Source: JABJOR01 sp965603075 (lineage in GTDB: Bacteria; Pseudomonadota; Alphaproteobacteria; Rhodospirillales; Casp-alpha2). From it: a DNA stretch of 64,000 nucleotides. Positions 24,814 through 35,100 of the stretch are shown here, one piece after another. How positions within the stretch are numbered: position 1 is the stretch's first letter; each line of letters starts with the position of its first letter. A program made the position numbers and the translations under genes. The notes under the pieces are model-generated. The model saw only the letters and a program-made list of their open reading frames with translations, did no database searches and was not told where the DNA came from. The stretch spans positions 186,001 to 250,000 of the forward strand of contig CBFDBO010000001.1 in assembly GCA_965603075.1 (NCBI GenBank), read 5' to 3'.

Positions 24814-26268
24814 ATGAACCCCTTAGCCTCGAACAAATTGTTCAAACCCGTATTAGCCTTAACTTTTATTGTCTTTGCCGGTATTTATGCCGGTGCGCTT
24901 TTTACCGGGCACCATAACGATATCATCATTATCGTTGCTGCAGCCTTAGGTGGCTATATGGCCATTAACATTGGGGCAAATGATGTTGCAAATAACGTTG
25001 GCCCTGCTGTTGGGGCCAAAGCACTAACGTTATTGGGCGCCCTTGTTCTAGCCGCCGTATTCGAAAGTGCCGGGGCGCTCATCGCCGGCGGTGACGTTGT
25101 GTCTACAATATCTAAGGGAATTATTGACGCCTCTCTTGTTGCTGATAGCACGACCTTTATATATGCCATGATGTCAGCGCTCCTAGCTGCCGCGTTATGG
25201 CTGAATTTAGCGACATATTTGGGCGCACCTGTATCGACCACTCACTCTATTGTTGGCGGGGTTATGGGCGCTGGAATCGCAGCAATTGGTTTCCATGCCG
25301 TAAATTGGGCGACAATGGGCAAGATCGCGGCCAGCTGGGTTATATCTCCGCTACTTGGTGGCATTATTGCTGCTATCTTCTTAGCTATTCTAAAAGCCAA
25401 TGTAACGTCACAAGAAGACAAAGTGACGGCTGCGCGCAAATGGATTCCGCTTGTCATTGGGGTCATGGCATCCGCATTTTCATGTTATCTGATCATGAAA
25501 GGGCTAAAGAAAGTTTGGAAGCCGGATGTTTCAATAATTCTTGGTGTCGGTGTGCTTGTTTTCTTTGCCACCAATTATTTGATGAAACCAATCGTTCGCC
25601 GACAGTCCGAAGGTATAGAAAATAGAAAACAAGCTGTTCGTAGTTTATTCAAAATACCTTTGATTTGTTCTGCTGCCTTACTCTCTTTTGCGCATGGTGC
25701 AAACGATGTTGCCAATGCAGTTGGACCGTTAGCTGCTATTCTCCATAGCGCTGAATCGGGTGATATTGCCAGCAAAGTCAGCATCCCCCTTTGGGTCATG
25801 TTAATCGGTATGGGCGGCATCAGTATAGGCTTACTGCTATTTGGCCCTCGCCTGATCCGTATGGTGGGAGAACAAATTACAAAGCTGAACCCGCTCCGGG
25901 CTTTCTGTGTGGCCTTATCAGCAGCAATCACCGTAATCATCGCATCGTCTCTTGGCCTACCCGTTAGTTCCACCCATATTACCGTCGGTGCGGTATTTGG
26001 TGTCGGCTTTTTCCGCGAGTACGACTCCATTAGAGAGAAACGCAAACGCGATAAATTACGTAATACCGAATTTAATAATGCCAGACGCATGGGTAATAGA
26101 GAGCTAGAACTTGTCGTCCCCGAGCATAATGATTTGCGCAAACCCCGAAAACTGGTCCGTCGAAGTCATGTTCTGACAATTATTATGGCATGGATTATTA
26201 CTGTGCCAGCATCGGCAATTCTTGCGGCAGCCATCTATTATGTGATGGCCCTTTATCACCCCTTATAA
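24814..26268 (+). CDS. pit: PiT-family inorganic phosphate transporter
   Basis: A 484-residue low-affinity phosphate permease of the PiT (PHO4) family, which carries metal-phosphate with protons or sodium. Both inverted family signatures are present: GANDVANNVGPAVGAKAL (residues 54-71) and GANDVANAVGPLAAI (about 295-309), along with GAPVSTTHSIVGGVMGAG and GLPVSSTHITVGAVFGVG. About eleven membrane helices with a basic cytoplasmic segment (KRDKLRNTEFNNARR) near residue 420. No pit accessory (DUF47/PhoU-like) gene is adjacent. It ends at a terminator shared with icd. Confidence 0.94.
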   Translation: MNPLASNKLFKPVLALTFIVFAGIYAGALFTGHHNDIIIIVAAALGGYMAINIGANDVANNVGPAVGAKALTLLGALVLAAVFESAGALIAGGDVVSTISKGIIDASLVADSTTFIYAMMSALLAAALWLNLATYLGAPVSTTHSIVGGVMGAGIAAIGFHAVNWATMGKIAASWVISPLLGGIIAAIFLAILKANVTSQEDKVTAARKWIPLVIGVMASAFSCYLIMKGLKKVWKPDVSIILGVGVLVFFATNYLMKPIVRRQSEGIENRKQAVRSLFKIPLICSAALLSFAHGANDVANAVGPLAAILHSAESGDIASKVSIPLWVMLIGMGGISIGLLLFGPRLIRMVGEQITKLNPLRAFCVALSAAITVIIASSLGLPVSSTHITVGAVFGVGFFREYDSIREKRKRDKLRNTEFNNARRMGNRELELVVPEHNDLRKPRKLVRRSHVLTIIMAWIITVPASAILAAAIYYVMALYHPL

Positions 26269-26294
26269 ATTTCACAAATTCAATAATTAGTTTA

Positions 26295-26334
26295 TAAAAA
26301 AAGCAGGGTTCCCTATAGAAACCCTGCTTTTTTA
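26295..26334. terminator. Bidirectional intrinsic terminator between pit and icd
   Basis: A 10-bp stem AAGCAGGGTT/AACCCTGCTT (26301-26310 with 26320-26329) is flanked by an A-run before and a T-run after, so it works for both convergent genes. Confidence 0.9.
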
Positions 26335-26356
26335 AGCTTTGTATTGATTTAATGTG

Positions 26357-27577
26357 TCACCAACTAGACATGGCTTTTTGTAAATTTTCGTCAAGTTTAT
26401 CGAGGAACTGGGTTGTTGTCATCCAGCTTTGATCGGGACCGATTAAAATAGCCAAATCTTTGGTCATGTACCCATCTTCAACGGATTGAATACATACTTT
26501 TTCGAGGGTTTCAGCAAACTTTACAACATCTGGCGTGTCATCAAACTTACCACGTGCTGATAAACCGCGCGTCCAAGCAAAGATTGAAGCGATTGGATTA
26601 GTTGACGTTTCTTTGCCGGCTTGATGTTGGCGATAATGACGGGTCACTGTGCCATGGGCGGCTTCTGCTTCGACGGTTTTTCCATCGGGTGTCATCAGCA
26701 CGGAAGCCATTAACCCGAGAGAACCAAAACCTTGGGCAATCGTATCGGACTGAACGTCGCCATCATAGTTCTTACAGGCCCATACATAACCGCCATCCCA
26801 TTTCATAGCACACGCTACCATGTCATCGATCAGGCGATCTTCATAGGTGATCCCTTTAGCTTTAAAAGCTTCAGCGAATTCAGTGTCAAAAATTTCCTGG
26901 AAAAGTTCAACAAAGCGACCATCATATTGCTTTAAGATGGTGTCCTTATGCGAGAAATAAACGGGCCATCCCAATTCCAAACCGTAATTCATACAGGCTC
27001 TTGCAAAACCGCGAATAGACTCGTCCAAGTTATACATAGCCATCGCGATACCAGAAGCTGGAGCTTGGAATACTTCGCGTTCAATAATTTCGCCACCATC
27101 TTCTGGAACAAACTTCATGGTTAACGTACCAGCGCCGGGAAATTTAAAATCCGTGGCGCGGTATTGATCGCCAAATGCATGACGTCCGATAACAACTGGG
27201 CGTGTCCAACCGGGAACCAAACGAGGTACATTTTCGCAGATGATCGGTTGACGGAAAACGGTGCCACCAATGATGTTGCGGATGGTGCCATTGGGCGAAC
27301 GCCACATATCTTTCAGACCAAATTCCTCGACGCGTGACGGGGTCGGTGTGATTGTTGCGCACTTAACGCCTACACCATACTTTTTGATGGCATTGGCTGA
27401 ATCAATTGTAATTTGATCATTGGTTTCATCACGCTTTTGAACGCTCAGATCATAATATTTTAGATCAACATCTAAATACGGAAGGATCAGTTTATCTTTA
27501 ATAAACTTCCAAATAATCCGGGTCATTTCATCGCCATCAAGTTCGACGACGGGATTAGCGACTTTAATCTTTGCCAT
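26357..27577 (-). CDS. icd: NADP-dependent isocitrate dehydrogenase (eukaryotic-like type)
   Basis: A 406-residue isocitrate dehydrogenase that oxidises isocitrate to 2-oxoglutarate with NADP. It belongs to the eukaryotic-type branch common in alphaproteobacteria: VVELDGDEMTRIIWKFIKDKLILPYLDVDLKYYDL at the start, the substrate loop KCATITPTPSRVEEFGLKDMWRSPNGTIRNIIGGTVFR, and AHGTVTRHYRQHQAGKETSTNPIASIFAWTRGL near residue 310. I chose ATG 27577, with GGAG six bases upstream, over upstream in-frame starts. A perfect 12-base palindrome lies about 100 bases upstream. Confidence 0.96.
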   Translation of the reverse strand: MAKIKVANPVVELDGDEMTRIIWKFIKDKLILPYLDVDLKYYDLSVQKRDETNDQITIDSANAIKKYGVGVKCATITPTPSRVEEFGLKDMWRSPNGTIRNIIGGTVFRQPIICENVPRLVPGWTRPVVIGRHAFGDQYRATDFKFPGAGTLTMKFVPEDGGEIIEREVFQAPASGIAMAMYNLDESIRGFARACMNYGLELGWPVYFSHKDTILKQYDGRFVELFQEIFDTEFAEAFKAKGITYEDRLIDDMVACAMKWDGGYVWACKNYDGDVQSDTIAQGFGSLGLMASVLMTPDGKTVEAEAAHGTVTRHYRQHQAGKETSTNPIASIFAWTRGLSARGKFDDTPDVVKFAETLEKVCIQSVEDGYMTKDLAILIGPDQSWMTTTQFLDKLDENLQKAMSSW

Positions 27578-27675
27578 TTTGTACTCCATTAAATCTATTC
27601 TATCACCTATTCTCAGGTTCAATGACCGAGAACATAATACCCGAGCCCCTTTCAGGCAAGCCTCAGCGCCTGTTA

Positions 27676-27687
27676 ATACTTAAGTAT
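27676..27687. promoter_or_regulatory. Candidate operator (12-base palindrome) upstream of icd
   Basis: ATACTTAAGTAT is a perfect 12-base palindrome in the 127-base gap between the LOG gene stop and the icd start. It is AT-rich, so chance is possible. Confidence 0.3.
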
Positions 27688-27704
27688 ATTGGTGCGAACC
27701 GAGG

Positions 27705-28289
27705 TTATAGGCGATCCATTTGCCCCGTCGAAAATGGCTCGTCAGCTTTTGATAAGACTTCAAACACACTTTCTACAGAATCAACGACTGTATATAAATC
27801 TTTGATCGTTTCAGCGGCAAATCCTTTTGAAACAACAGAATCAATCAAAGCGCTTAAAGGTTCCCAATAACCATTCACATCCAGAATGATGATTGGTTTA
27901 TCATGTAATCCTAATTGTCGCCATGTGAGTATCTCAAAGGTTTCATCAAGTGATCCCAAACCACCCGGTAATGTGACAAACGCATCGGACGCTTCAAACA
28001 TGAGGGCTTTTCGTTCATGCATGGATTTAGTGACAATGAATTTATCGCTTTCTTTACGCCCAACTTCTAATTCATCAAGAAAATCAGGAATAATTCCGGT
28101 TATTTTTCCACCACTTTTGCTCACGGCATCTGCAACTTCACCCATGATCCCAATATTTCCAGCCCCGTATACAAGGCGGATATTGCGGCGAACCATTTCT
28201 TCTGCCAATTCACGAGCGGTTGAAATATAAGCAGGGTCATTTCCAACCCGCGAGCCACAAAACACACAAAGAGAGTTTATTTCTTCCAT
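27705..28289 (-). CDS. LOG-family cytokinin riboside 5'-monophosphate phosphoribohydrolase
   Basis: A 194-residue LOG (Lonely Guy) family protein. These enzymes remove ribose-5-phosphate from AMP or cytokinin nucleotides and share the lysine-decarboxylase-like Rossmann fold. The nucleotide loop YGAGNIGIMGEVADA (41-55), the catalytic pair region MHERK (90-94) and PGGLGSLDE (108-116, Ser for the usual Thr) are present. I chose ATG 28289; a longer start would add ten hydrophobic residues. Bacterial members are mostly nucleotide hydrolases of unclear purpose. Confidence 0.9.
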   Translation of the reverse strand: MEEINSLCVFCGSRVGNDPAYISTARELAEEMVRRNIRLVYGAGNIGIMGEVADAVSKSGGKITGIIPDFLDELEVGRKESDKFIVTKSMHERKALMFEASDAFVTLPGGLGSLDETFEILTWRQLGLHDKPIIILDVNGYWEPLSALIDSVVSKGFAAETIKDLYTVVDSVESVFEVLSKADEPFSTGQMDRL

Positions 28290-28724
28290 ATTTAAATAAA
28301 TCCATTCAAAAAACATTACAATTACTTAAAATATATAGGTCCTGAATGCAAAAATGTCTCGCACTCAAACTTAATACATGCTTTTGATAGATCAATTTTA
28401 ATAAACATTCGGTTTTGAAAAAATTGTCTTTTAAGATGCAAGAGGTCATATCGAATCGGAATGACCTAAATCTAAAAAACACCCAATTAAGTCGCCACAC
28501 TCCCTATAGCAGCACCTAATGTTAGGGGTATGATTTCTTATTCATACTGAACATACACGTTAAATTACATCTAACCTATTGAAAATATAAGTTTATTTAG
28601 ATACATCCAACAAAATGATCAATTAATGAAGAGAACTGGTATTATGTAAGCTTGTATCTCAACGCCATGTCATTAATAAATATTAGGGGCTTGCCCAATA
28701 ATTTAGGTGGAATGAGTTATCGGT
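28290..28724. other. 435-base spacer between divergent LOG and LysM genes
   Basis: No convincing gene or RNA gene is seen. It contains TTGAT-AG-ATCAA (28384-28395), which resembles an FNR/CRP-type half-site pair but with a 2-base instead of 4-base centre, an inverted repeat AGGTCAT...ATGACCT (28443-28467), and a small GGGC-TT-GCCC hairpin near 28687 just before the LysM gene. A 64-residue minus-strand frame here has no coding features. Confidence 0.4.
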
Positions 28725-29876
28725 ATGCAGTTTTTAAAAAATCCATTTGTTCTTGCAATCCTCGGCGGGGTTTTAGTCGGCGTTGCTATTGCTTTGAACC
28801 TTATGCTCCAAGACGACGACCTCATTGAGCCAATTACATCTGAAGTTATCGTTCAACAATCTGAGCAAGCTCAAAGCAACATAGAAAGCCCACCTGAAAT
28901 AGAAGTATCCCCAACCGCCCCAGAGAACGAGGTCGTGGCTCAACCACAATCTACTCAGCCCGCACAACTGACTGAACTAGACGTCGTTACAGAACCTTCT
29001 CAAGTTGCTTCGGTTGACGCCATTACCTCACAAGTTGAGTCACAAACTGAAACACCCGTTGCGGACCAAGATATGGCACCTGCATTTGATGTGGTTCGTA
29101 TTACCATAGATGGGCACGCCGTTATCGCGGGTAAAGCTGAACATGATTCCAATGTAAAAGTTTTGATTAATGATGAATTGCTTGGCGCCGTTTCCGCTGA
29201 CAAACATGGTGAATGGGTTTACGTCCCCTCCAATCCCCTTGATCCGGGTACGCATAGATTGTCTTTACAATCCTCCACCGCAAACGGGGTCGTTGTTAAT
29301 TCAGATCAAACCGTGCTTATCAATGTTCCCGAGCGTAACACCGATAAGGCAGATGAATCATTTGCTGTGGTTGTTTCTGCGGACCCTGCAAAACCCACTC
29401 AAATATTACAAAAACCCGGAGAACCAAGCGTCAGTCTGCTTTCAATTGATGCTATTGATTATAATAAAGATGGCGAGTTTTCTATTACCGGTACAGCAAA
29501 AGCGAATTCATTGGTAAACGTTTATCTCGACAACACGTATATCGGCACCTCCCAAACAACAAATTCTGGACAATGGTTTCTTCAACCAGAAACACGGGTC
29601 AAACCCGGACAATATCAACTCCGAGCAGACCAAGTTGATGATAAAGGTGATGTTCTCGAACGCATCACCATGCCATTTGTCCGCGATGAATTGAAACCTA
29701 ATATTGACCCAGACAACTATTACGTTGTTCAGCCAGGCAATTCACTATGGCGGATCGCCAGAGGGACCTATGGCGAAGGAATGCAATATACGGTTATTTA
29801 TATGGCTAATAAGGACCAGATTGGTAATCCTGATATGATTTTCCCCGGGCAAATCTTTAGTTTGCCAGAAAACTAA
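28725..29876 (+). CDS. Membrane-anchored LysM domain protein
   Basis: A 383-residue protein with an N-terminal membrane helix (residues 8-28, VLAILGGVLVGVAIALNLML), a low-complexity acidic and Pro/Gln/Thr/Val-rich linker (30-125), two bacterial Ig-like repeats (about 126-205 and 237-320; both show GxA...VxVxxDxxxxGxxxxxxxGxW), and a C-terminal LysM peptidoglycan-binding domain (YYVVQPGNSLWRIARGTYG...FPGQIFSLPEN). It probably tethers the inner membrane to the cell wall. Similar Ig-LysM proteins are common in alphaproteobacteria. A near-copy of its last 32 bases follows the stop. Confidence 0.88.
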   Translation: MQFLKNPFVLAILGGVLVGVAIALNLMLQDDDLIEPITSEVIVQQSEQAQSNIESPPEIEVSPTAPENEVVAQPQSTQPAQLTELDVVTEPSQVASVDAITSQVESQTETPVADQDMAPAFDVVRITIDGHAVIAGKAEHDSNVKVLINDELLGAVSADKHGEWVYVPSNPLDPGTHRLSLQSSTANGVVVNSDQTVLINVPERNTDKADESFAVVVSADPAKPTQILQKPGEPSVSLLSIDAIDYNKDGEFSITGTAKANSLVNVYLDNTYIGTSQTTNSGQWFLQPETRVKPGQYQLRADQVDDKGDVLERITMPFVRDELKPNIDPDNYYVVQPGNSLWRIARGTYGEGMQYTVIYMANKDQIGNPDMIFPGQIFSLPEN

Positions 29877-29912
29877 AATGACAAATCTTTAGTTTGGCAA
29901 AAAATTAAATGA
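29850..29912 (+). repeat. Imperfect tandem duplication of the LysM gene's 3' end
   Basis: 29850-29881 (codons for the last residues, the stop and a few bases) is repeated as 29882-29912 with a few substitutions and one base missing. The first 15 bases, CAAATCTTTAGTTTG, are identical in both copies. The second copy is outside the reading frame because of the stop. Confidence 0.8.
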
Positions 29913-29920
29913 TTAAAAAT

Positions 29921-30493
29921 TTAATTCAAGGTCATTGATTGGGATACTTGAGCTATACCGCCGGTATCGTTAATCAATCCAGCAAATTCACCCGATGGTT
30001 TAATATAGTGTGATAACAGTTCCAGCATTGGTTTTGCCTGTAACAACAGTGTCGTTACCATTGTCAATAAATTTACAGGTGACAATGTTTCCTTACTCGA
30101 GATATTCCCCCTTAAAATTATTTTTTGATTTCGAGTAAGCTCCATTTCCAAGCCAAGCTTCATATTTAGTGTAGATAAAATTTTAGTGGCGGCTTTGCGC
30201 CCCTGTAAGGATTCTGAGCTATAAGGTAAATGACCGAGAAACGTACGTATGTTAATGGATGTGGTTTCATCAACAGACTGGGCACGAACAGAGAAAGGAT
30301 AACCTAAATAGAGGAATTGAAAATCTAGATGTCCTACTCCTTGTTTATGCACAAGTAAACCAGACGTGCGTAGGACATTACTGAGATTTTCTACAGCAAT
30401 AGGTTGTTTTTCTACTATTTCTGTCGCCACAAGAGCCTCACCGCTATTTAAATTTTGACTGTGGAACTTAATACAGTTCTCTTTTGAGGACAC
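29921..30493 (-). CDS. Hypothetical protein, 190 aa
   Basis: I do not recognise this protein. It is a soluble alpha/beta-looking protein with no signal peptide, containing a block VGHLDFQFLYLGYPFSVRAQSVDETTSINIRTFLGHLPYS (about 53-92), and a helical C-terminal half with LLTMVTTLLLQAKPMLELLSHYI. The alternation of strands and helices is loosely like YbjN or type III chaperone folds, but I cannot show this. It is convergent with the LysM gene and divergent from psd. Confidence 0.6.
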   Translation of the reverse strand: MSSKENCIKFHSQNLNSGEALVATEIVEKQPIAVENLSNVLRTSGLLVHKQGVGHLDFQFLYLGYPFSVRAQSVDETTSINIRTFLGHLPYSSESLQGRKAATKILSTLNMKLGLEMELTRNQKIILRGNISSKETLSPVNLLTMVTTLLLQAKPMLELLSHYIKPSGEFAGLINDTGGIAQVSQSMTLN

Positions 30494-30610
30494 TACAGAA
30501 TAAAACAGATTGAATCAATTCCCCGACTTCACTTGTTTTATTAACATAGGAGTCTATTATTGCCCTAGATTTCAATTTCATTATTTTAACTACAGAAAGC
30601 CACATACGGC

Positions 30611-31309
30611 ATGCTCAAATCAGTTTTAGTTCCAATAAATCCTGCCGGATGGCCTTTTATTGCTCTTTTCGCCATCCTAACCAATTTATTATGGTGGGGT
30701 AGCATGTGGCTTGGCCTTGTCGGAGTGGTCTTGACCCTATGGTGTGTATACTTTTTTAGAGACCCAGAACGTTTCACACCAACCAGAGAGGGTTTGATTA
30801 TATCACCGGCTGACGGTGTTGTGCAGTTGATCGATAAAGCAGCGCCGCCACCAGAGCTCGATATGGGTGATGAAGAACGTGAGCGTGTCTGTGTTTTCAT
30901 GAACGTCTTTAATGTTCATGTAAACCGTGTTCCCATCGATGGAATCATCCGACGTATTGCTTATCGTCCCGGTCGTTTTCTCAATGCAGCACTTGATAAG
31001 GCTAGTATCGATAATGAACGTCAAAGCTATTGCTTAGAAACTGATTCAGGGCATGACATAGCCTTTGTTCAGATTGCCGGCTTAGTCGCCAGACGAATTA
31101 TTTGTCAGGCACAAGAAGGCCAACCTGTTGAAGCTGGCCAACGCTTTGGGCTCATTCGATTTGGCAGCCGTGTTGATGTTTATCTTCCTAAAGGCACCAA
31201 ACCTCTTGTAGTACTCGGACAAAGCATGATTGCCGGTGAAACAGTCATTGCCGATATGAAAATTGGTACAAAAGCCGATAAGGCTCCACGCGAAGGCCGC
31301 GCCAGTTAA
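30611..31309 (+). CDS. psd: Phosphatidylserine decarboxylase (short, archaeal-type)
   Basis: A 232-residue proenzyme that makes phosphatidylethanolamine from phosphatidylserine. Two membrane helices (about 12-48) precede the core block FFRDPERFTPTREGLIISPADGVVQ. The self-cleavage site that creates the pyruvoyl group is Gly185-Ser186 in LIRFGSRVDVYLP, the RFGS form instead of the LGST of E. coli. VFMNVFNVHVNRVPIDG is the other hallmark. It lies 17 bases before pssA, which makes its substrate, so the two form one operon. Confidence 0.95.
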   Translation: MLKSVLVPINPAGWPFIALFAILTNLLWWGSMWLGLVGVVLTLWCVYFFRDPERFTPTREGLIISPADGVVQLIDKAAPPPELDMGDEERERVCVFMNVFNVHVNRVPIDGIIRRIAYRPGRFLNAALDKASIDNERQSYCLETDSGHDIAFVQIAGLVARRIICQAQEGQPVEAGQRFGLIRFGSRVDVYLPKGTKPLVVLGQSMIAGETVIADMKIGTKADKAPREGRAS

Positions 31310-31326
31310 TAACGGATTTTGTATAT

Positions 31327-32169
31327 ATGACTTCCCCCGACCCCTCTTCTCCTAGTGATTCGTTAGAGAAGCCGAAGAAGAAACGCCGATTAAAAGGGCT
31401 TTCTTTAAATATGATGATCCCAAACATACTCACAATCTTGGCATTATGTTCAGGTATGACGGCAATACGCTTTGCCCTATTGGATCGTTGGGAAGCTGCT
31501 GTCCTTGCCATTGTAGCCGCCGCAATTCTCGACACCCTCGATGGTCGTGTCGCTCGTCTTCTTAAAGGCTCCAGTAAGTTCGGTGCTGAGCTCGATAGTT
31601 TATCAGATTTCATTTCCTTTGGCGTGTCCCCCGCGTTAATGCTTTATTTGTGGGCATTACAGGATGCAGGACGGTTTGCATGGATTTTGGCATTACTACT
31701 GGCTGCCTGTTGCGCCCTCCGACTTGCTCGCTTCAATGTTATGCTTGATGATCCTGATGCACCTGTATGGAAAGCGAACTACTTTACAGGCACCCCTGCT
31801 CCAGCTGGTGCTGGCATCGCCTTGTTACCCATAGTGCTCTCCTTTCTGATTGGCGATGAGTTCACGCGCCGTCCAGAAGTAGTCGCCTTTATTATGTTAT
31901 CTGTTTCATTTTTGTTTGTGTGTCGGATACCAACATTCTCATTTAAGAAGTCGAAGATTCCGAGCCACTGGATCATACCAACAATGATCTTTGTTGTCTT
32001 ACTTGGCGCAGCATCCATCATTGCCCCATGGATTACATTGGCCTCCGTGATAACGCTTTATCTATGCACGATACCATTTTCTATTATTAGCCATGAGCGT
32101 CTGAATAAAGCATGGCTTAAAGAGAACCCACCCCAAGATACCTTATTCCAAGATACCCCGAAGCCATAA
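31327..32169 (+). CDS. pssA: CDP-diacylglycerol-serine O-phosphatidyltransferase
   Basis: A 280-residue membrane enzyme that joins serine to CDP-diacylglycerol to give phosphatidylserine. The CDP-alcohol phosphotransferase motif is complete: Asp69, Asp72, Gly73, Ala76, Arg77, Gly86, Asp90 and Asp94. About eight helices are seen, with a basic N-terminal tail. Together with psd it makes phosphatidylethanolamine. It is convergent with the RND gene, nine bases apart. Confidence 0.95.
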   Translation: MTSPDPSSPSDSLEKPKKKRRLKGLSLNMMIPNILTILALCSGMTAIRFALLDRWEAAVLAIVAAAILDTLDGRVARLLKGSSKFGAELDSLSDFISFGVSPALMLYLWALQDAGRFAWILALLLAACCALRLARFNVMLDDPDAPVWKANYFTGTPAPAGAGIALLPIVLSFLIGDEFTRRPEVVAFIMLSVSFLFVCRIPTFSFKKSKIPSHWIIPTMIFVVLLGAASIIAPWITLASVITLYLCTIPFSIISHERLNKAWLKENPPQDTLFQDTPKP

Positions 32170-32178
32170 AATTTCTTT

Positions 32179-35100
32179 TTAAGCGGTCTTTAAGGCGCGT
32201 AGCTTTCTGCGTTTACGCCATTCACCAATGTTTGCCCGCAGCATTAATGAGCACGGCGTGACAATCAGTGTCAGGATTGTTGCAAAGGCAATTCCGAATA
32301 CAATGGCTGTTGAAAGTTGTTGCCACCACTGGGTAGATGGTGCGCCGATACTCACTTCGCGCGTTAGGAAGTCTATATTCATTCCAAGTACCATCGGCAT
32401 CAGCCCGAGAACGGTCGTGACCGTTGTCAACATCACGGGGCGAAGACGTTGCGCCCCCGTGCGCATGATCGCGCTCAGGGCATTTGGTTCATCGGGTAAC
32501 AGGCGATCAAAGGTATCAATTAAAACGATATTATTATTCACCACAATCCCGGCTAGCGAAATAACACCAATGCCGCTCATGACAATACCAAATGGTTGAT
32601 CCATTATCAGCAGCCCCATGAAAACCCCAATAGTAGACATGATCACTGCGGATAAAATCAAAAAGGCTGAATAAAAACTATTAAACTGAGTTACCAAAAT
32701 GATGGCCATGATGAACAAGGCTATGGTAAAGGCTTTGGTCAGGAACTCCTGTGCCATCCTTTGTTCTTCATCTTCACCCTTGAAGCGGAAATTCACACCC
32801 TCGGGCAATGGATTATCATTCAACCACTGGGTAAATGCTTTTACCTTCTTATCAACTTGAATACCTTTTTCCACATCGGCTTTAAAGCTCATGACACGGC
32901 GCATATCGGTACGCTTGATGGTGCCCGTTTTTTGATGGGCTTTACGTTCAACAAAATTTCCAATGGGAACTAATCCAGTGGCCGTCGACAACCGAATTTC
33001 ATCCAATTGATCGATGGTTCTGTATTCCATTGGATAGCGTGCTCGAATATCAATTTCATCGTCGCTATCATCGGGACGATATCCCCCCAGACGAATGCCA
33101 CGGGTTACCATCTGAACAGCTTGCCCAACCAAATCTACATCAGCGCCAAACTTGGACGCCTGGGCGCGGTCAACTTGCATTTCCCATTCAATACCCGGCA
33201 ATGCACGTCCATCTTCAACATTAACGAAGCCACCGATAAGCTCAGCACCTTTTAGAACGTGATTGATGGCGGGTGTTAGTCGGTCGGGAAAACGCGATGA
33301 CAATTCAATTTGAACATCTTTACCCGTAGGAGGACCTTGATCCGGTTTACGATCATTAATGATAATACCTGCAATACCAGATGTACGTTCTCTAATGTCT
33401 ATAATAATATCAGCCGCTTTGCGACGTGTATCCCAATCGGTGAATTCCATGGTGAGGGTACCAATGATATCCTCAGGTCCTTCATTCTGGCTATTTCTGC
33501 CCGTACGGCCGTATACTGATTGAAGCTCATCCATGCCAAGTATCAGGCTTTCGACTTCAGTCATAATATTGTTTTGTTCTTCGACGGAAAGATTACCGCG
33601 CGCCCGGACTTCAATCATGGCGTATTCAGGTTCCACGTTGGGGAAGAATTCAACGCCTTTACCATGCTTGGCATATAAAACTTGTACACCGATTAAAAGC
33701 CCAACAGCCATTATCAGAATTAATACAGGCCGCCACCATGAGCGCAATGCCATATGGAGAACTTTTAAATATAACCCCGTAAATCCACCAACTCTGGAAA
33801 GATCACCATGATCGTGCCCCGCACCTGCCAAACCCTTTGCCGTCACACTATTGGCAACACTCGCACGGCCGATAATAGATCCCAAAGTTGGCACAAAGAT
33901 TAATGCCATCAACAAAGATGCTGACAGAATAATCAATAAAGTCATAGGCAAGAATTTCATGAATTCCCCTACAACACCGGGCCAGAAGACCAAAGGCAGG
34001 AATGCCGCAAGCGTCGTCGCCGTAGAAGCAATAATGGGCCATGACATTCGCTTGGCAGCCAATCCATAGGCTTTGCTTTTTGGCTCGCCTTCCATCATTT
34101 TTCGATCAGCGTATTCTGTAACCACGATGGCCCCGTCAACCAACATACCAACGGATAAAATCAGACTGAACAGCACAACAACGTTAACGGTCGCGCCTAA
34201 ACTATAAAGCACCAGTATAGCCATCAAGAATGATCCTGGAATAGCGACACCAACCAATAATGCTGTACGAACACCCAAGGCACCAACCACAACAATCATC
34301 ACAAGTATCACCGCACTGATGACATTGTTCTGAAGATCTAAAAGCATATTCCGAATATCTTTGGAACTATCTTGCATGAAATCGATGTTGACTTGTTTAC
34401 TCAACTCTTTGGGCCACTCAGCACGTTTTTGCGAAACTACTTTAAATACACTCTCGATTGTATCGATGATATTCTCACCGGTTCGTTTTGTAACTTCCAA
34501 AACAAGTGCTGGTTTACCGTTGATACGGGCAAAGCCTTCCGGGTCTTTAAAGCTACGGCGGATTTCAGCAATATCCCCTAAATGCACCACAGCGTCGCCG
34601 GAGGTTACAATTGGCATATCCATAATATCGGAGACGGTTTCAAATAGCCCCGGTACTTTAACGGCAAATCGTCCCGCCCCCGTATCTTGTACGCCTGCGG
34701 CGACTAACTTATTTGAACGTTTTGCAAGAACAATCGCATCATTGAGGGATAAACCGTAGCTTTCAAGTCGGACCGGATCAATAAGGATCTCAACCATTTC
34801 TTCGCGGTCACCCGCAATATCCGATTTTAAAACCGTATTGATGCCCTCGATATCATCTTTCAGATCGCGAGCAATTTTCAATAAAGTTCTTTCTGGAACG
34901 TCACCAGATAACGCCACGAGCAGAACAGGAAAAAGCGAAACGTTCACTTCATGTACTTCTGGTTCGTCACTATCATCGGGTAAATCGGGTATTGCTGTAT
35001 CAACTTGTTCACGCACATCTGTCAGGGCGGCATCCGCATCAAAACCGGCATCAAATTCCATGATTACATTTGCACCGCCTTCAAATCCCACAGAACGAAT

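Noticed and set aside
28384..28395. TTGAT-AG-ATCAA as an FNR or CRP site
   Set aside because: The centre is two bases instead of four, so the half-sites are wrongly spaced for FNR. Kept only as a note for the spacer.
28306..28500. Minus-strand 64-aa frame in the LOG/LysM spacer
   Set aside because: Aromatic and Cys-rich random-looking translation, no start signal.
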